Below are positions 1-10,118 of a stretch of DNA of 64,000 nucleotides, piece after piece. The stretch spans positions 124,001-188,000 of the forward strand of contig CP150569.1 of assembly GCA_049487715.1 (NCBI GenBank). Reading direction: 5' to 3'. This DNA is from Pycnococcus provasolii. Taxonomy: Eukaryota > Chlorophyta > Pseudoscourfieldiophyceae > Pseudoscourfieldiales. Below the pieces are notes generated by a model. It did no database searches. It saw only the letters and a program-made list of their open reading frames with translations, and was not told where the DNA came from. The number at the start of each line of letters is the position of its first letter. The stretch's first letter is position 1. Both the position numbers and the translations under genes were made by a program.

Positions 1-1143
1 CCCGTCGCCCTCCGGGTTCAGGTCCGCTCCCGGCAAGCGACACCCGAGCAGGACGAGCTCATCGCCCTCCTCAAAAGCGTTCGCGAGGTGGAACACGTGG
101 AACGGCTCGCCCTCGTCCGTCACCCACTGTATGTCGTCCGCGCCTCCGTAGCGCGGCAGCAGCCCGAAGCGTGTGCAGACGCCGCGCTCAAACTCGATGG
201 AGCGCTTGCCCGACGCGAGGCGCGCGAGGCTGAACGATAGCGGCGAGTCGATGAGCACCGTCCAGCGCCGTAGCACGGCCATGTCGTGCATCACGGAGGC
301 GCGCGGCAGCGGCACGAAGGCGCGGTGCACGAACTCGCCGCCGGGAGAGACCACGCCGTAGTCGAGGCCGGGGCCAGACGGGCCGACGTACACGCAGCCG
401 TGAAGCACCAGCTCCCCCGTCTCCACGCACACCCTGCTGTGCGCGCACATGCCGTTCAGCAGGCTGCTCGCGAAGGGCGGCTGGCCGAGCGACTCGAGCG
501 TCGTCCTGCACAGCTCCACGGGCTTGTTGGCCTCGTTAAGCGACAGCAGCTTGCCGCCGTGCTCCAGCACGCTCGTGTTGCTGACGGGCTTCTGCACCGC
601 GCCGCCGCGCAGCAGGTTGCCAGCGAGGTTCCTCCACAGCGCAGAGCCCTGCACGAAGCCAATGCCGGAGAAGATCGGGCCACCCCGCCGCTCCTCCTCC
701 ACCAGCGCGTCGGTGCGCACGAAGCGGTTGCTGTACGTGACGCGACCACCAGCGCCGAACTCCACCCGGTGCACCATCCCGTCGCCCTCGAACGGATGCG
801 TCCCGTCCGGCGCCGGCGCCCAGCGCGGGTTGGGCCCGTTCCGCAGCAGGGCGCCCGATTGCGGGAATCCAAGCGGCAGCCCGCCCCGCAGCAGCACGCA
901 CGGCTCGCCCGTGCGCTCGTCCGTCACAGCCTCGAACCCGCGAGCTGCGCCGCCGTACAAATCCTCCACTGATCGCCTGCTCCTCACCTCCGTGCCGTAC
1001 ACGGAGCCCTCCGCCGCATCCGCCGCCGGAGCCGCCGCCGGCACTCCTCCCGTAGCGCCGCTCCTCCTCGCTCGCCTGCGCTGCACCTCCGCGGGCGCAA
1101 TGCCGCCGAAACGCCGCGGCCTGGCTCGTGCGTTGGCCTCCAT
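1..1143 (-). CDS. Carotenoid cleavage dioxygenase (C-terminus beyond window)
   Basis: Non-heme iron dioxygenase of the CCD/NCED/RPE65 family, which cleaves carotenoid or apocarotenoid double bonds. From the ATG at 1143 the frame stays open for 381 codons to the window edge. It carries the family blocks RNGPNP, HPFEGDGMVHRV and NRFVRT. Three of the four expected iron-ligand histidines can be placed: in GMCAHSR, in SVMHDMAV and in HVFHLANAFEEG. The fourth lies in the missing C-terminus. The N-terminus (MEANARARPRRF...) is Arg/Ala-rich and lacks acidic residues at first, as in a plastid transit peptide, but this is inference. The subclass (CCD1, NCED, CCD8 or other) cannot be decided from this fragment. 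It is divergent from the thioredoxin gene. Confidence 0.9.
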   Translation of the reverse strand, partial: MEANARARPRRFGGIAPAEVQRRRARRSGATGGVPAAAPAADAAEGSVYGTEVRSRRSVEDLYGGAARGFEAVTDERTGEPCVLLRGGLPLGFPQSGALLRNGPNPRWAPAPDGTHPFEGDGMVHRVEFGAGGRVTYSNRFVRTDALVEEERRGGPIFSGIGFVQGSALWRNLAGNLLRGGAVQKPVSNTSVLEHGGKLLSLNEANKPVELCRTTLESLGQPPFASSLLNGMCAHSRVCVETGELVLHGCVYVGPSGPGLDYGVVSPGGEFVHRAFVPLPRASVMHDMAVLRRWTVLIDSPLSFSLARLASGKRSIEFERGVCTRFGLLPRYGGADDIQWVTDEGEPFHVFHLANAFEEGDELVLLGCRLPGADLNPEGDG

Positions 1144-1700
1144 TCCGCCCGCGTGCCCGTGAACGGCTCGGCTCGTGGCTCTCGGCGTCCGCTGTCGTTA
1201 AATTTACTTTGCCGTTTTTGTCTGCCCACATTATTACAAACAGATGCGCAACTAAAATCATGATCGCCAAACCCCCAACTGAATTGCATTCTTAACCCCT
1301 GATCTAGGGTTAGGGTTACGAGACGGCACCGACGAGAAGCAACCCACCAGAAGATGTGCGAGCGAACGATGTCACCGGGGGGAACCTTTCCGTGGACACC
1401 GTTTGGGATCCCAGACGATGCTTTAGGTGCTCTGATGGATGGATTGCACCATTGGACCGACCTGTTCTACCGCCGTTGAAGCTGGGACGTCGATGGAATA
1501 AACCTTTAGCCCAACTCAACAAAAGCTCACCGTTAACACCACGCCAATCAACGAACCCCGAACTTCTCTTAGAACCTTGTATGCGACTGTATGCGACCTG
1601 CACGCCTCGCCCTTCCCCGTCTGGCGTCTTAAGGGCGGTCTTGTTGGGTGAACTTCTCCGCGACGCACTCAACTCATTCAGAAGTGTTCTCTGCGCAGTC
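1144..1700. other. Divergent intergenic region
   Basis: Shared upstream region of the dioxygenase and thioredoxin genes. It holds a short TTAGGG tract near 1304 and no convincing coding frame. Open frames here are low-complexity or lack family features. Confidence 0.6.
1304..1317 (+). repeat. Short telomere-like TTAGGG tract
   Basis: Two TTAGGG-type units (ctagggttagggtt) in a head-to-head intergenic gap. This is the shortest of the seven tracts in the window and could be chance on its own. Confidence 0.5.
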
Positions 1701-2598
1701 ATGTCCTTCCAGGTACGTTTTGCCGCCTTTCCTTTGCGGCCTTTGCTGTGGTGCTTGTTAAGGTGCTTGTTGTTTATTTTTCTTATAAACTTTTTGTTAA
1801 GGTGCTCTTTGGTGGTGGTGGTGGTGTGTGTGTGTGTGTGTGTTAGTTGTGTAAGTGCGTCGTCGTCCATCTTCGCTGAGAAGAACACACTCACTCAGTG
1901 TTTCTTGAGCAGTTTGCACAGAGACCCTTGCAGCGAGTGCAGTTTTCAGGCCGGTTTGTGCGACGGCTGGCTGTTACTGGCACGGCGCGCGTCAGATTCC
2001 ATAGTGGTAGTGACTGGTGCCAGTTATTACGGCTTTGAGAGGAGGAGCACTTGACGACATTTGTTTTTTTGAGAGGATTTTGGAACCATCCTTTTCGAAA
2101 AGAAAAACAAAGTTGTGGGTCTCAGGCGCCTTTCTTTCGGTCGTGGGTTGTGTGGGTCGTGTGAGCCAACCGTTGGCCTGCAATCTCACTGCCATGAACG
2201 AACTAACACGCAACCAAAATACAAACACACACAAAAAAAACACAACTGCGAATGAATGAATGAACTCGCAGATTGCCATCAAGAACAATAGCGCTTGGAA
2301 GGTGGAGGTGGAGGAGACGGAGGACTACCTGCAGGTGATTGACGCTCACCCGGAGTGGTGCGGGCCGTGCAAGGCGATCCAAAACACGTTCAAGAAGGTT
2401 TTCTTCGACCTTTCGGAGAAGCCGCTCAAGTTCTACACCGCGCCCATTGACAAAATCAACGCGCTCGCCGACTACAAGGAGCACTCGGAAAAGCCCATCT
2501 TTCTCTTCTACCAGAACGGCGAGAAAATCCACGAGCAAATAGGATGCGACCCGCCGAAGCTGATACACTACATTGAAAAACACTTCGGCATCGAATAA
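1701..2598 (+). CDS. Thioredoxin-domain protein, dynein/NME8 type, with a tiny first exon
   Basis: Small single-domain thioredoxin. Residues 28-37 of the spliced form (DAHPEWCGPC) give the WCGPC redox site, and a conserved cis-Pro region (KPIFLFYQNGEKI) follows. The DxHxEWCGPC context resembles thioredoxins of outer-arm dynein light chains and the NME8/TXNDC3 family, so a ciliary role is possible but inferred. Proposed exons are 1701-1712 (MSFQ) and 2272-2598, total 112 aa. The intron starts GTACGT and ends in an A/C-rich tract with CAG, like the introns of the gene at 30234. The alternative is an unspliced start at the ATG at 2260 (MNSQ), which gives the same protein from residue 4 on. The gene is convergent with its right neighbour, 86 bp away. 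Confidence 0.8.
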
Positions 2599-2684
2599 AC
2601 AACAAAAGTAAAGTATTTTTCTGAAACGTCAATATTGCATCCAATTACACAGTATTACTACAATAATACTACAAACATACATGT

Positions 2685-5600
2685 CTACCGCCCTTGTTGC
2701 AGCAGGTCATTCTCCAGGTCCGCACGAACCTTGACAAAAGCGATAGCCGTCAGCGTCATCGCACACGAGGTGCACTTCATCTCCTCCGCCGCAAGACGGT
2801 CGCGGTTCAGCGCAGCTCTGTCCACCGCCTTCGGGCCATGAGGGAGGCGAGACGGCTCGCCAGTCTTCTCGCCACTATTGCGCGCGGGTGTGAAGGCGAT
2901 AATCTCCGTCTTCCGAACGCGCTCGCCCGATGGAGCATCTTCGTCCTGATTTTTCTTCTTCTTCTCCGCGGCTGGAGGCGGCGGCGCTGTCATAGCCGCA
3001 AGCGATGACGACCTGATCTGAGGAAGCTGCAGCATGCCGCCAAGCAGACGACTCGTGCACCCCAAGCGCGCCTGCCTCACCTCGTAGTTCGATGGCATGT
3101 CGGGATTCAGCTTATCGAAGTGCAATTCGCACGCGCGCTTCAGTTCGCGCGCGTAGCGATAAGCTTCGCCACTTGCACCCCTTCCCGATGCAACCGTGCT
3201 GGTATCTGCCACCGCGGTGCCACCCTCGCCACCACGCACAAGGTGCGATACAGCATCGGCATACTGAAGTACACCGGACTTGTCAGCCATCGACTTCACG
3301 GCCAAACTAGCGCCCGCAGCCGTGGCGACGACGTCTGACGCATACATACCCGCCGCGTACTCGCATTGGTCGAGAGCGCGTGCCGCCGCGAGTGGGGCGT
3401 CGCTCGCGCAGAACTCGCGCGGTGCGCGGCGCGAGCGCGGGTCGTTCAGCATTCGAATGAGGCCGTCCAGCGCTCCGTGCGCGAGTAGCGCACCCGCGAT
3501 CGTTTCGCGCTCGCGGCGGCGCAGCGCGCCACCACCGTCGGCGTCGAGCACGAAAGACTCCTCTTCCGCACCAAGCATAAGTGCGTGAGCGAGCACGGCC
3601 ACGCGAGCGCGCACGGACCACGGCACTTTCGGCGACGTGAGAAGGGTGCCCATCGGACGAGCCGCTGCCGCGCCGATGGCGTGGCGGGACGACGCATCGC
3701 CGCGAGCGACGGCGGAAAGCGCGGACAGTGCCCCCATCGAAATTGCAACCATTCGCGCATCTACCGATCCGTTGGAAGACACAAGCGCGTCGGCGCTCGC
3801 GCTGAGCGCCGCCGTGAGAGACGAGCGCACTGCCACATCCTGTCCGAGAACACGCGCGGCTGTGGCGCCGGCAGAACGGGCGGGCGGTGCGAGGCATCCA
3901 GCAAGCATGATCGGGCGCCTTCCGTACTGGTCAAGCGGCTGATGCCAGCCCTCGACGCACTCCGTTGCGTGCCGCAGAAGAGCGAGCGCCGTAGCCAGCG
4001 TCGCAAGCGAGTCGTTGCGGCCAGACGCCATCGACGCGCGCAGGGACTCTTCATCGCCGAGCGCCGTTGCACCAAGCTCCAAGCCAGCCTCCAGCGCGCC
4101 GTGCCGGGCAGCTCCTTTGAGCAGCGCGCCGAGGACACCCATGGCGGCCCGAGCCTCCGGCCCGAGTACCCCCTCGGAGCTCGAAAGGCGCACGCGCACG
4201 TCGTCAAGAAGCGCATAACCGAGAGCGCGGGAAGCTTCGCGAGCATCCATCGCGGCGTCGGCATCCTCGTCCGCCTGCGAGGCTGCCGGCGCAAACACAT
4301 CCCAAAGCAGGGCAAGCACCGTGCTGCTGTGTTGACCGTGGCCAACACAGGCTGTGAGAGCTGCCAGCGCCTCGCGCGCAGCTGTGCCACCTCGCTCCAG
4401 CATCGACAGCAGTGGCACGAGAGCCTCCATCGCAGGCGTGACGCGCGATTCCGCGGGTCCGCCGCTCGCTGCCGCGCGCAGTCGTGCCGCAAGCGCAACG
4501 GCCGCCTCCTCCGCAAGCTTTGGAGAATGTGCGGCTGCGTTGCCAAGAAGGAGTCGCGCGCGGCGACGGGTCGTCTCGCACGATCCCGTGACGGCGATCG
4601 CTGCCACTGAGTGCGTGATATCCGCCGCGGCGTTCGTGTCTGGCGCACCGTGCTTGAGCACGATCGGAAGTAGCACGCAGAGTGCGTCGAGCCTCGCCTT
4701 CGCGGCGCCGTGGAAAGCGCGCTGACGCAGCGCGTGCCAGACGAGGGTTCTCGCTTCGACCGAATGCTTCGCAAGAGTGTGCAGCGCCTGCTGCGCCGCC
4801 CGGCTCCCATCCATGGCGGCGTCAGCAAGCGGGCTTGCGGCGCCGGCGCGCGCGCAAGCGAGTGGGTGGCGCGTGCACAGGCATGCAAGCAGCGGCGCGA
4901 GAATTTTCGCGTTGCCGCTTCCCTGTGCTGCGACGTCAACGAGCACGGCGATGTGCTTCCCAGAAGTCGCAAGCGAGACAGCCTCCGCCGCGGCACCTCC
5001 CCTCGCGGCAAGTCGAGACAGCAGCGTGGCGGCAAGAAGTGCTGGTCTTGTAGGAGGTGGCGTGGCTGTCGTCGTGCGAGCGCTGGCAAGTTTACGCCTC
5101 GCCGCGGCAATGCTTGAGCTTTCGAACGTGGTATCACCACGCCGGCGAGGTGGCAGCGCGTTTACCGCCGTGTCGGCGGCTTTGCGCGCGCTTTTCCTCC
5201 GACTGTGATTGTTATGCCCGTACATGGCGTCCATGAACGAGTGCACCTCTCGCAGCGTTTGCCTTGGAGGCGACGCTGGCCTCAAGACAGGCGCGGACCT
5301 TTCGCTGGCTAATAGCGGCGGTGCCTTGTTGGTGCGCGTCATCCACGCGTGGTTCGTGTCGTCTATGCTGGTCTGTCTTACTGGTGCGTGTTGGGATTGT
5401 TTTGCCGACGCCGCCGCGAGTATTGCAGTTTTCACGGCGGTTGCCAAACTTCTCGCCTCTTCGAGGTCGTGGTGCGCGACAAGTTCGTCGATATCTCTGA
5501 CTGCAAGTTCGAGTGCCGACGCCCGTTTCTGAGCACGAATCTGAGCGGACTGGGTATTCGAGAAAGAATTACCGCTTAAGGAACCAAGGAGACAGACGTC

Positions 5601-5741
5601 CATAAACTTCGTCAAGCCCACGCCAACAATGCCAGCAGACGTTGAAGAATCAAGAGAACCAAGACGAGACGCCGACGCTGACGCCGACGACCATAAAGAG
5701 AAACGGGTGGACCCCGAACGACTAGAAATCCTCTCCGCCAT
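2685..5741 (-). CDS. Large ARM/HEAT-like alpha-solenoid protein
   Basis: About 1,018 aa with no family name I can assign. The N-terminus is Ser/Arg-rich. A helical, Ala/Leu-rich middle section of several hundred residues has the periodicity of armadillo or HEAT repeats: short helices such as ILAPLLACLC and ALVPLLSMLERG, broken by Gly or Pro. A low-complexity charged stretch (PPPPAAEKKKKNQDED) follows, then a Cys-containing C-terminus (EEMKCTSCAM). I chose the ATG at 5741 (MAERIS); in-frame upstream codons to 5777 are possible. The role is unknown; such solenoids act as protein scaffolds. The gene is divergent from the BAG gene across a telomere-repeat tract. Confidence 0.75.
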   Translation of the reverse strand: MAERISSRSGSTRFSLWSSASASASRLGSLDSSTSAGIVGVGLTKFMDVCLLGSLSGNSFSNTQSAQIRAQKRASALELAVRDIDELVAHHDLEEARSLATAVKTAILAAASAKQSQHAPVRQTSIDDTNHAWMTRTNKAPPLLASERSAPVLRPASPPRQTLREVHSFMDAMYGHNNHSRRKSARKAADTAVNALPPRRRGDTTFESSSIAAARRKLASARTTTATPPPTRPALLAATLLSRLAARGGAAAEAVSLATSGKHIAVLVDVAAQGSGNAKILAPLLACLCTRHPLACARAGAASPLADAAMDGSRAAQQALHTLAKHSVEARTLVWHALRQRAFHGAAKARLDALCVLLPIVLKHGAPDTNAAADITHSVAAIAVTGSCETTRRRARLLLGNAAAHSPKLAEEAAVALAARLRAAASGGPAESRVTPAMEALVPLLSMLERGGTAAREALAALTACVGHGQHSSTVLALLWDVFAPAASQADEDADAAMDAREASRALGYALLDDVRVRLSSSEGVLGPEARAAMGVLGALLKGAARHGALEAGLELGATALGDEESLRASMASGRNDSLATLATALALLRHATECVEGWHQPLDQYGRRPIMLAGCLAPPARSAGATAARVLGQDVAVRSSLTAALSASADALVSSNGSVDARMVAISMGALSALSAVARGDASSRHAIGAAAARPMGTLLTSPKVPWSVRARVAVLAHALMLGAEEESFVLDADGGGALRRRERETIAGALLAHGALDGLIRMLNDPRSRRAPREFCASDAPLAAARALDQCEYAAGMYASDVVATAAGASLAVKSMADKSGVLQYADAVSHLVRGGEGGTAVADTSTVASGRGASGEAYRYARELKRACELHFDKLNPDMPSNYEVRQARLGCTSRLLGGMLQLPQIRSSSLAAMTAPPPPAAEKKKKNQDEDAPSGERVRKTEIIAFTPARNSGEKTGEPSRLPHGPKAVDRAALNRDRLAAEEMKCTSCAMTLTAIAFVKVRADLENDLLQQGR

Positions 5742-5794
5742 GAACATGAACAGCGTGAGTTGGAATGAATGAAACAAGGGTCCCGATGACCAGT

Positions 5795-5861
5795 GGTTAG
5801 GGGATTAGGGTATTAGGATTAGTATTAGGGTATTAGGGTTAGGGTTAGGGTTAGGGTTAGG
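5795..5861 (+). repeat. Interstitial telomere-type repeat (TTAGGG)
   Basis: Begins with degenerate units (ggattaggg, tattagggta) and ends with several perfect TTAGGG copies. It lies between the starts of two divergent genes. Confidence 0.9.
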
Positions 5862-6010
5862 CTTTTTTTTGCTTTCTTTCTTTGCCCCTGTCCTGTGGTC
5901 CTTCTTCTCCTCTCCAGACCCCTCTGCTCTGCTCTCTGATGCGTTTTTTCATCATTCCCGTCCCGTTTCTTCGAAGGACGCGTGATTTTCCCTTGGACGT
6001 GTGTGTCGTG

Positions 6011-6580
6011 ATGGCGTCCATGCCCGTTCGTGTTTCTCTCATGACGTCGATGTTCGACGTCGTAGTGAAAGAGTCGGACTCCGCGTCGGACGCCGTGCAA
6101 ACCATACGCACTGCCTTAAAACTCAACCCGCGATCGTCGTTCTCGCTGCTGTTCAGAGGAAGGCCGCTCCCGCCGGAAGAGTCCATCTGGGCACGAGGAG
6201 TGAGACCCAACGCCAAACTCATCTTGAGAGAAGAACGCGAACATGTGCCTCTTCCTCAAGGTGTGCAGCGCACGCCACAAACAGCAAAAACAAAACAGGC
6301 TGAGGTTGTGGACGTCACGCAGTCTCCTGCAATCTCGTCGCTCGCCAAAGTTACCGCGCGCGTCGACGAGCTAGAGGCGGATATTCTCGCGGCGCTCTCC
6401 GCGCCGCAGAATACGCCAAAGCAGCGCGTCGTCGGACTCGCCGAGTACGTCGAGCAAACGATGCTCGCGTTAGACGGCGTCGAGGCGGATGGCGACGAAA
6501 CTGTACGCGCTCGAAGGAAGGAGCAGATCAAGCGATGTCAGGCTTTACTATCGAAGTTGGACACAATCAGGAAAAGCTAA
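6011..6580 (+). CDS. BAG-domain co-chaperone with ubiquitin-like domain
   Basis: 189-aa protein of BAG1-like layout. Residues about 5-80 form a ubiquitin-like fold (SLLFRGRPLPPEESIWARGV, NAKLIL). Residues about 110-185 match a BAG domain: long amphipathic helices beginning VTARVDELEADIL and ending in the charged RARRKEQIKRCQALLSKLD. BAG domains bind the Hsp70 ATPase domain and speed nucleotide release. In BAG1-type proteins the UBL links Hsp70 to the proteasome. The start at 6011 (MASMPVRV) places the UBL at the N-terminus. The open frame extends upstream without family features. Confidence 0.85.
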   Translation: MASMPVRVSLMTSMFDVVVKESDSASDAVQTIRTALKLNPRSSFSLLFRGRPLPPEESIWARGVRPNAKLILREEREHVPLPQGVQRTPQTAKTKQAEVVDVTQSPAISSLAKVTARVDELEADILAALSAPQNTPKQRVVGLAEYVEQTMLALDGVEADGDETVRARRKEQIKRCQALLSKLDTIRKS

Positions 6581-6996
6581 GAACAAGGTTAGCTAATCCT
6601 GAAAGCCTGAAAGCACACACACACACACACACAAAAGTAATGTACCCTACAGTAAGTACGAAAGTTGAAAACCGAAAACGACTAAGATACTCATACAATC
6701 TTGCAATATACATAATACAAATATAAAGTTTACATATATACACAACCATATTAAGAGCCATGAACATGAAGATGAACATGAGCATCTGCATCCTGGTAAA
6801 CTTCATTTCATTTTTTATAAAAATAGTTGTGCACGTCCCACATTCTCCATGCAGCCATGGTCATTCATGCATGGTTCGCCCTCCCATTCAGTTTTCCCTT
6901 TTTTTGGATTTCCCCTCCAAAGTGGTTGTGTTCCCAATCGGCCTTAAGAACGAACTTTCGAAAGATCGCCGCCTTGCTGTTTCTTGTGATCAGATC
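6581..6996. other. Tandem intergenic region with CA microsatellite
   Basis: AT-rich spacer between the BAG and GT29 genes. It contains a (CA)n tract near 6615-6632. An open frame from the ATG at 6760 joins the GT29 gene in frame, so a longer N-terminus cannot be ruled out. Confidence 0.5.
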
Positions 6997-7350
6997 ATGT
7001 CAGCATCCTCAGGCTCGTCGTCGTCGTCTTTGTCTTTGTCTTTGAAACCTACGCGCTTCCCAGTCCTGTTACTAGTCGCACTCGTACTGTTCGTCCTGCC
7101 GTCCACCATCGAGCTCGAGCGCAAATCGCACAACTTCTTATCGTATAGATCCAAACGAAACAAGGTGGACGCGTTTCGGAAAGCCGCGGCGGAGGCGACT
7201 GGATTGGGAAGCGACGACACGGATGTGAGTGCGGACGAGGAGGAGGCGGAACCGAGCTGGGAGATGCAAGGGGAAGCGCTAGGAGGAGGTAGCACGCCAG
7301 CGCGCCACTCGTCGTCACGAAGGCACGGCGCGCCAAGAACAAGGCAAACA

Positions 7351-7385
<35 letters not shown>

Positions 7386-8586
7386 AGCGGCACAAAGGTC
7401 AGCGCAACGGCAGCATGCACGACCAGCAGCAGCCGCGGCGGCGGCATCGGCCAAGTCACCCAAGGCGGAGGAGGCGGCGCTAGGACTTGCCACCGCGACA
7501 AAGTTGCACAACCTCGCGACCGCCACGCTGCGCGCCGATGGGAGATGCTTGGGCACGCTGTGCGAGGCTGACGAGAACCAGGAAAAGGAGACGGTTGATG
7601 TCAGCCATCTCGAGCTCGGTTCGCCGAAAGTGCGCACGATTCCAGAATATGGCGAAACGGCTGGCGAGAACTGCCACGGCCGCGGCGCCGGCGCCGACCC
7701 GAACGATCCAAGGAGACGCCAGTGCCGCTGCGCGGTGATGTACGACGGAGACACCTGCGAGATATCGCGCGAGCTGCTCTCTATGCCGGCGTTAGAGAAC
7801 TTTCAAGGCGCATTCGATGGCAGCTTTCTCATGGCGCAGAGCACGCTTAAGGATGGAGACAACATCGCCGTGAGCCGAAATCCCGCCGCGGAGGATGCAT
7901 CGAAGGCAGCGCCGGCGAAGATTGCGCGAGTAACACCCGCGCTGCGCCTGACGCTGCCAAGCGATGATGTGTGGAGGACGCGCTTTTTTCGCAAGTGTGC
8001 CATCGTAGGCAGCTCAGGCATTCTGCTAACGCACGAGCTCGGCGCGGAGATCGACTCGCACGACATGGTGTTCCGCTTCAACAGCGCGAAGACCAAAGGG
8101 TTTGAGAAGTTCGTGGGAACGAAGACGACGCATCGCATCACAAACTCGAGGAACTTCGGATTCCGCGAGAACCTGAACGAGGTTGTGTTTGCGCACATGC
8201 GCAATCCCACGAGCCTTACGCGAATGCTGAGCAAGCGGCGCCGCCATCCGACGCTTCGTTTCTGGGGAATCCACCCGGCATGGCACCGATACGTGGACAC
8301 GAGCTTTCGGTTCCTGAGCACGAGCGGTCTTTTCGGCATCCTTCTATCTCTGCACCGCTGCCTCGAGCCGCCGAATCTGTACGGCTTTCAGGTCCACCAG
8401 CGCCACGGCGTGGCTTATCACTACTACGACGATGGCCAGCCGGCTTCAGAATCTCGTGACGGCGAGGAGTGGCAGGTGGTTAAGGCGTTAGCGGAAGCTG
8501 GCGTGGTGACCTTCCGTGAAAGCTGCGTTCTGGAGTGCCACGAGTCGGACGCCGCGTGCAAGTCGTGCCGCGCCTCGTCGTCGTAA
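6997..8586 (+). CDS. GT29 sialyltransferase-like type II Golgi membrane protein
   Basis: 529 aa with a short cytosolic Ser-rich tail and one signal-anchor (VLLLVALVLFVLPSTIEL, about residues 25-43). A low-complexity stem with a poly-Ala run encoded by a GCG repeat near 7352-7390 follows, then a Cys-rich segment (RRRQCRCAVMYDGDTCE) like an EGF fragment. The GT29 domain has an L-motif from Cys334 (CAIVGSSG...EIDSHDMVFRFN), an S-motif near residue 440 (STSGLFGILLSLHRC) and a motif III HYYD near 475. Family members transfer sialic acid or related sugars onto glycans in the Golgi. Where the VS motif should carry a catalytic His, the sequence reads SRDGEEW with Arg487, so activity is uncertain. The start at 6997 gives the usual GT topology. 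Confidence 0.85.
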
Positions 8587-8670
8587 GGATTTGCACATAC
8601 GCAAATCCTGTCAGACTGTAATTTCTTTCTTTCATTTTTATAATTATAAACGCTACTCGACCCTGAACAC

Positions 8671-9744
8671 TTAAACCAATGTCTCCGCCGAGCTCATCTC
8701 CACAGCCGTCGCCGCCGCCATCGGAGGGCGTTCCCAACTCGTCGTCTTTGTGTTGTGATCGATGTAGTACATCTTGCCGGAAGTCGTGTCGAGCCTTTCC
8801 TCCCAACCGGGAGGGAGCGTGGCGTTAGGCGCGATCTTTTCTTTGATCATTGCGCGTACAATTTGCAACTTGCTGGTAGCTACCGCCCGCTTCGAGGCCG
8901 CACGCTGTAGCTTTTCACCTGACTCGGCCGGCGGTGGCGGCGGTGGCAACGGCACAGCGCCGATGGGTGGTGAGTCAGCTGGTGGTGTGGGTGCTGTATA
9001 GTAGAGCGTGAAGTAGCCACTCACGCCGGTGCTCGCCTGCCAGTGGACACGTGGCAACACGAACTCTCCAGTGGCGACGTTTGTCGTTGGCGTACCATCG
9101 CTCATTGTGCTGATAGTAGGTAGCGGCTCCACTGTCGTGCAGTCCACAGTCAGTCCACTGTGGCTCGTGTACTCGGTCCAGCTGAACATCCCCTTCTCGA
9201 GGTTGCAGCAAGCATCTGATACGTTGAAGGGGCCGTCAGAGTCACTGCCTAAACCGTCAAATGTTCCGTCGTTATAAAAGTTAAGTGTGTAGTTGCTGAC
9301 GGATATGTTGCTGGCACCACGCCTCGAGCTGTCGTGGTATTCGCTGGTCCTCCACTGCCCACTCGGCGGCGGCTTAGGAAATCGGCCCGAACGAGCGGAC
9401 GGGTCGAATCCAACGCGCTTCTTACGGCTTTCCGTGAGCTCCTTGATGTTTTGGGCTCCTTGTGCTTGTTTTATCAAGTAAAACCCAATCGCACCACCAC
9501 CGACGAGAAAGAAGATGCCAAAGATAACGCCCGCGGCCGCCGCCCCCCCTCCTCCATTTCCACTCCCGTGACTCCCGTGGTATCCGCCACCACCACCACC
9601 ACCACCTCCGCCGCCACCACCACCCTTCGCTAAAGCGCGAGGGGCCAACGCCAATAAACTTACAAAGACCAACCACACGAACCTTAACCACCTGACCAAA
9701 CCAATCTTAACACAGCAAGCACATCCACCACCAGCCTTCTCCAT
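8671..9744 (-). CDS. Membrane protein with C-terminal WW domain
   Basis: 357 aa from the ATG at 9744. In order: a signal peptide (LRFVWLVFVSLLALAPRALA), a poly-Gly segment, a transmembrane helix (GVIFGIFFLVGGGAIGFYLI), a basic stretch, a globular region of about 150 aa that I do not recognise (VSNYTLNFYNDGTF...GMFSWTEYT), a proline run and a WW domain near residues 315-345 (LPPGWEERLDTTSGKMYYID, NTKTTSWERPP). WW domains bind PPxY or other proline motifs. With a cleaved signal peptide and one TM the WW domain would face the cytosol. The unknown middle domain could read lipids or act as an adaptor. The stop is 84 bp from the stop of the convergent GT29 gene. Confidence 0.8.
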   Translation of the reverse strand: MEKAGGGCACCVKIGLVRWLRFVWLVFVSLLALAPRALAKGGGGGGGGGGGGGGYHGSHGSGNGGGGAAAAGVIFGIFFLVGGGAIGFYLIKQAQGAQNIKELTESRKKRVGFDPSARSGRFPKPPPSGQWRTSEYHDSSRRGASNISVSNYTLNFYNDGTFDGLGSDSDGPFNVSDACCNLEKGMFSWTEYTSHSGLTVDCTTVEPLPTISTMSDGTPTTNVATGEFVLPRVHWQASTGVSGYFTLYYTAPTPPADSPPIGAVPLPPPPPPAESGEKLQRAASKRAVATSKLQIVRAMIKEKIAPNATLPPGWEERLDTTSGKMYYIDHNTKTTSWERPPMAAATAVEMSSAETLV

Positions 9745-10118
9745 CACAGAAACAAGTCAAGTGAGTTGACGGCAAAGATTGTTCTTCAAAGTGAAAATGG
9801 AAAACGAACGAGCGTGATGGAAGTGGCCGGGACGGGGGAGGAGGCCGGGTCCGGCTCCTTTTCCTTTTCCGGGGAGATGGAAGGAACTTCAGTTCAGTGG
9901 GGAATCTCTCGCAACCGCGTTCGGGTGCAAATGAACGATACGGTAGGGTACCGCACTTTTGGACGACAGTTCAGGCGTGCAAGTAAAGTTTAACTTGCAC
10001 CGTTCTTTAATTTTATATTGGTAGGAAGGACCTTCCTACCCCTTAATATCGCGTATGGACCACTTTCGTACAATTTTCTGCTTCCGCTCTGTGCGGGTGG
10101 AGTGGGTTGGGGTTTTCG

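Noticed and set aside
1316-1894. 192-codon minus-strand frame
   Set aside because: It is built on a CA/GT microsatellite and AT-rich sequence and overlaps the proposed thioredoxin intron; no family features.
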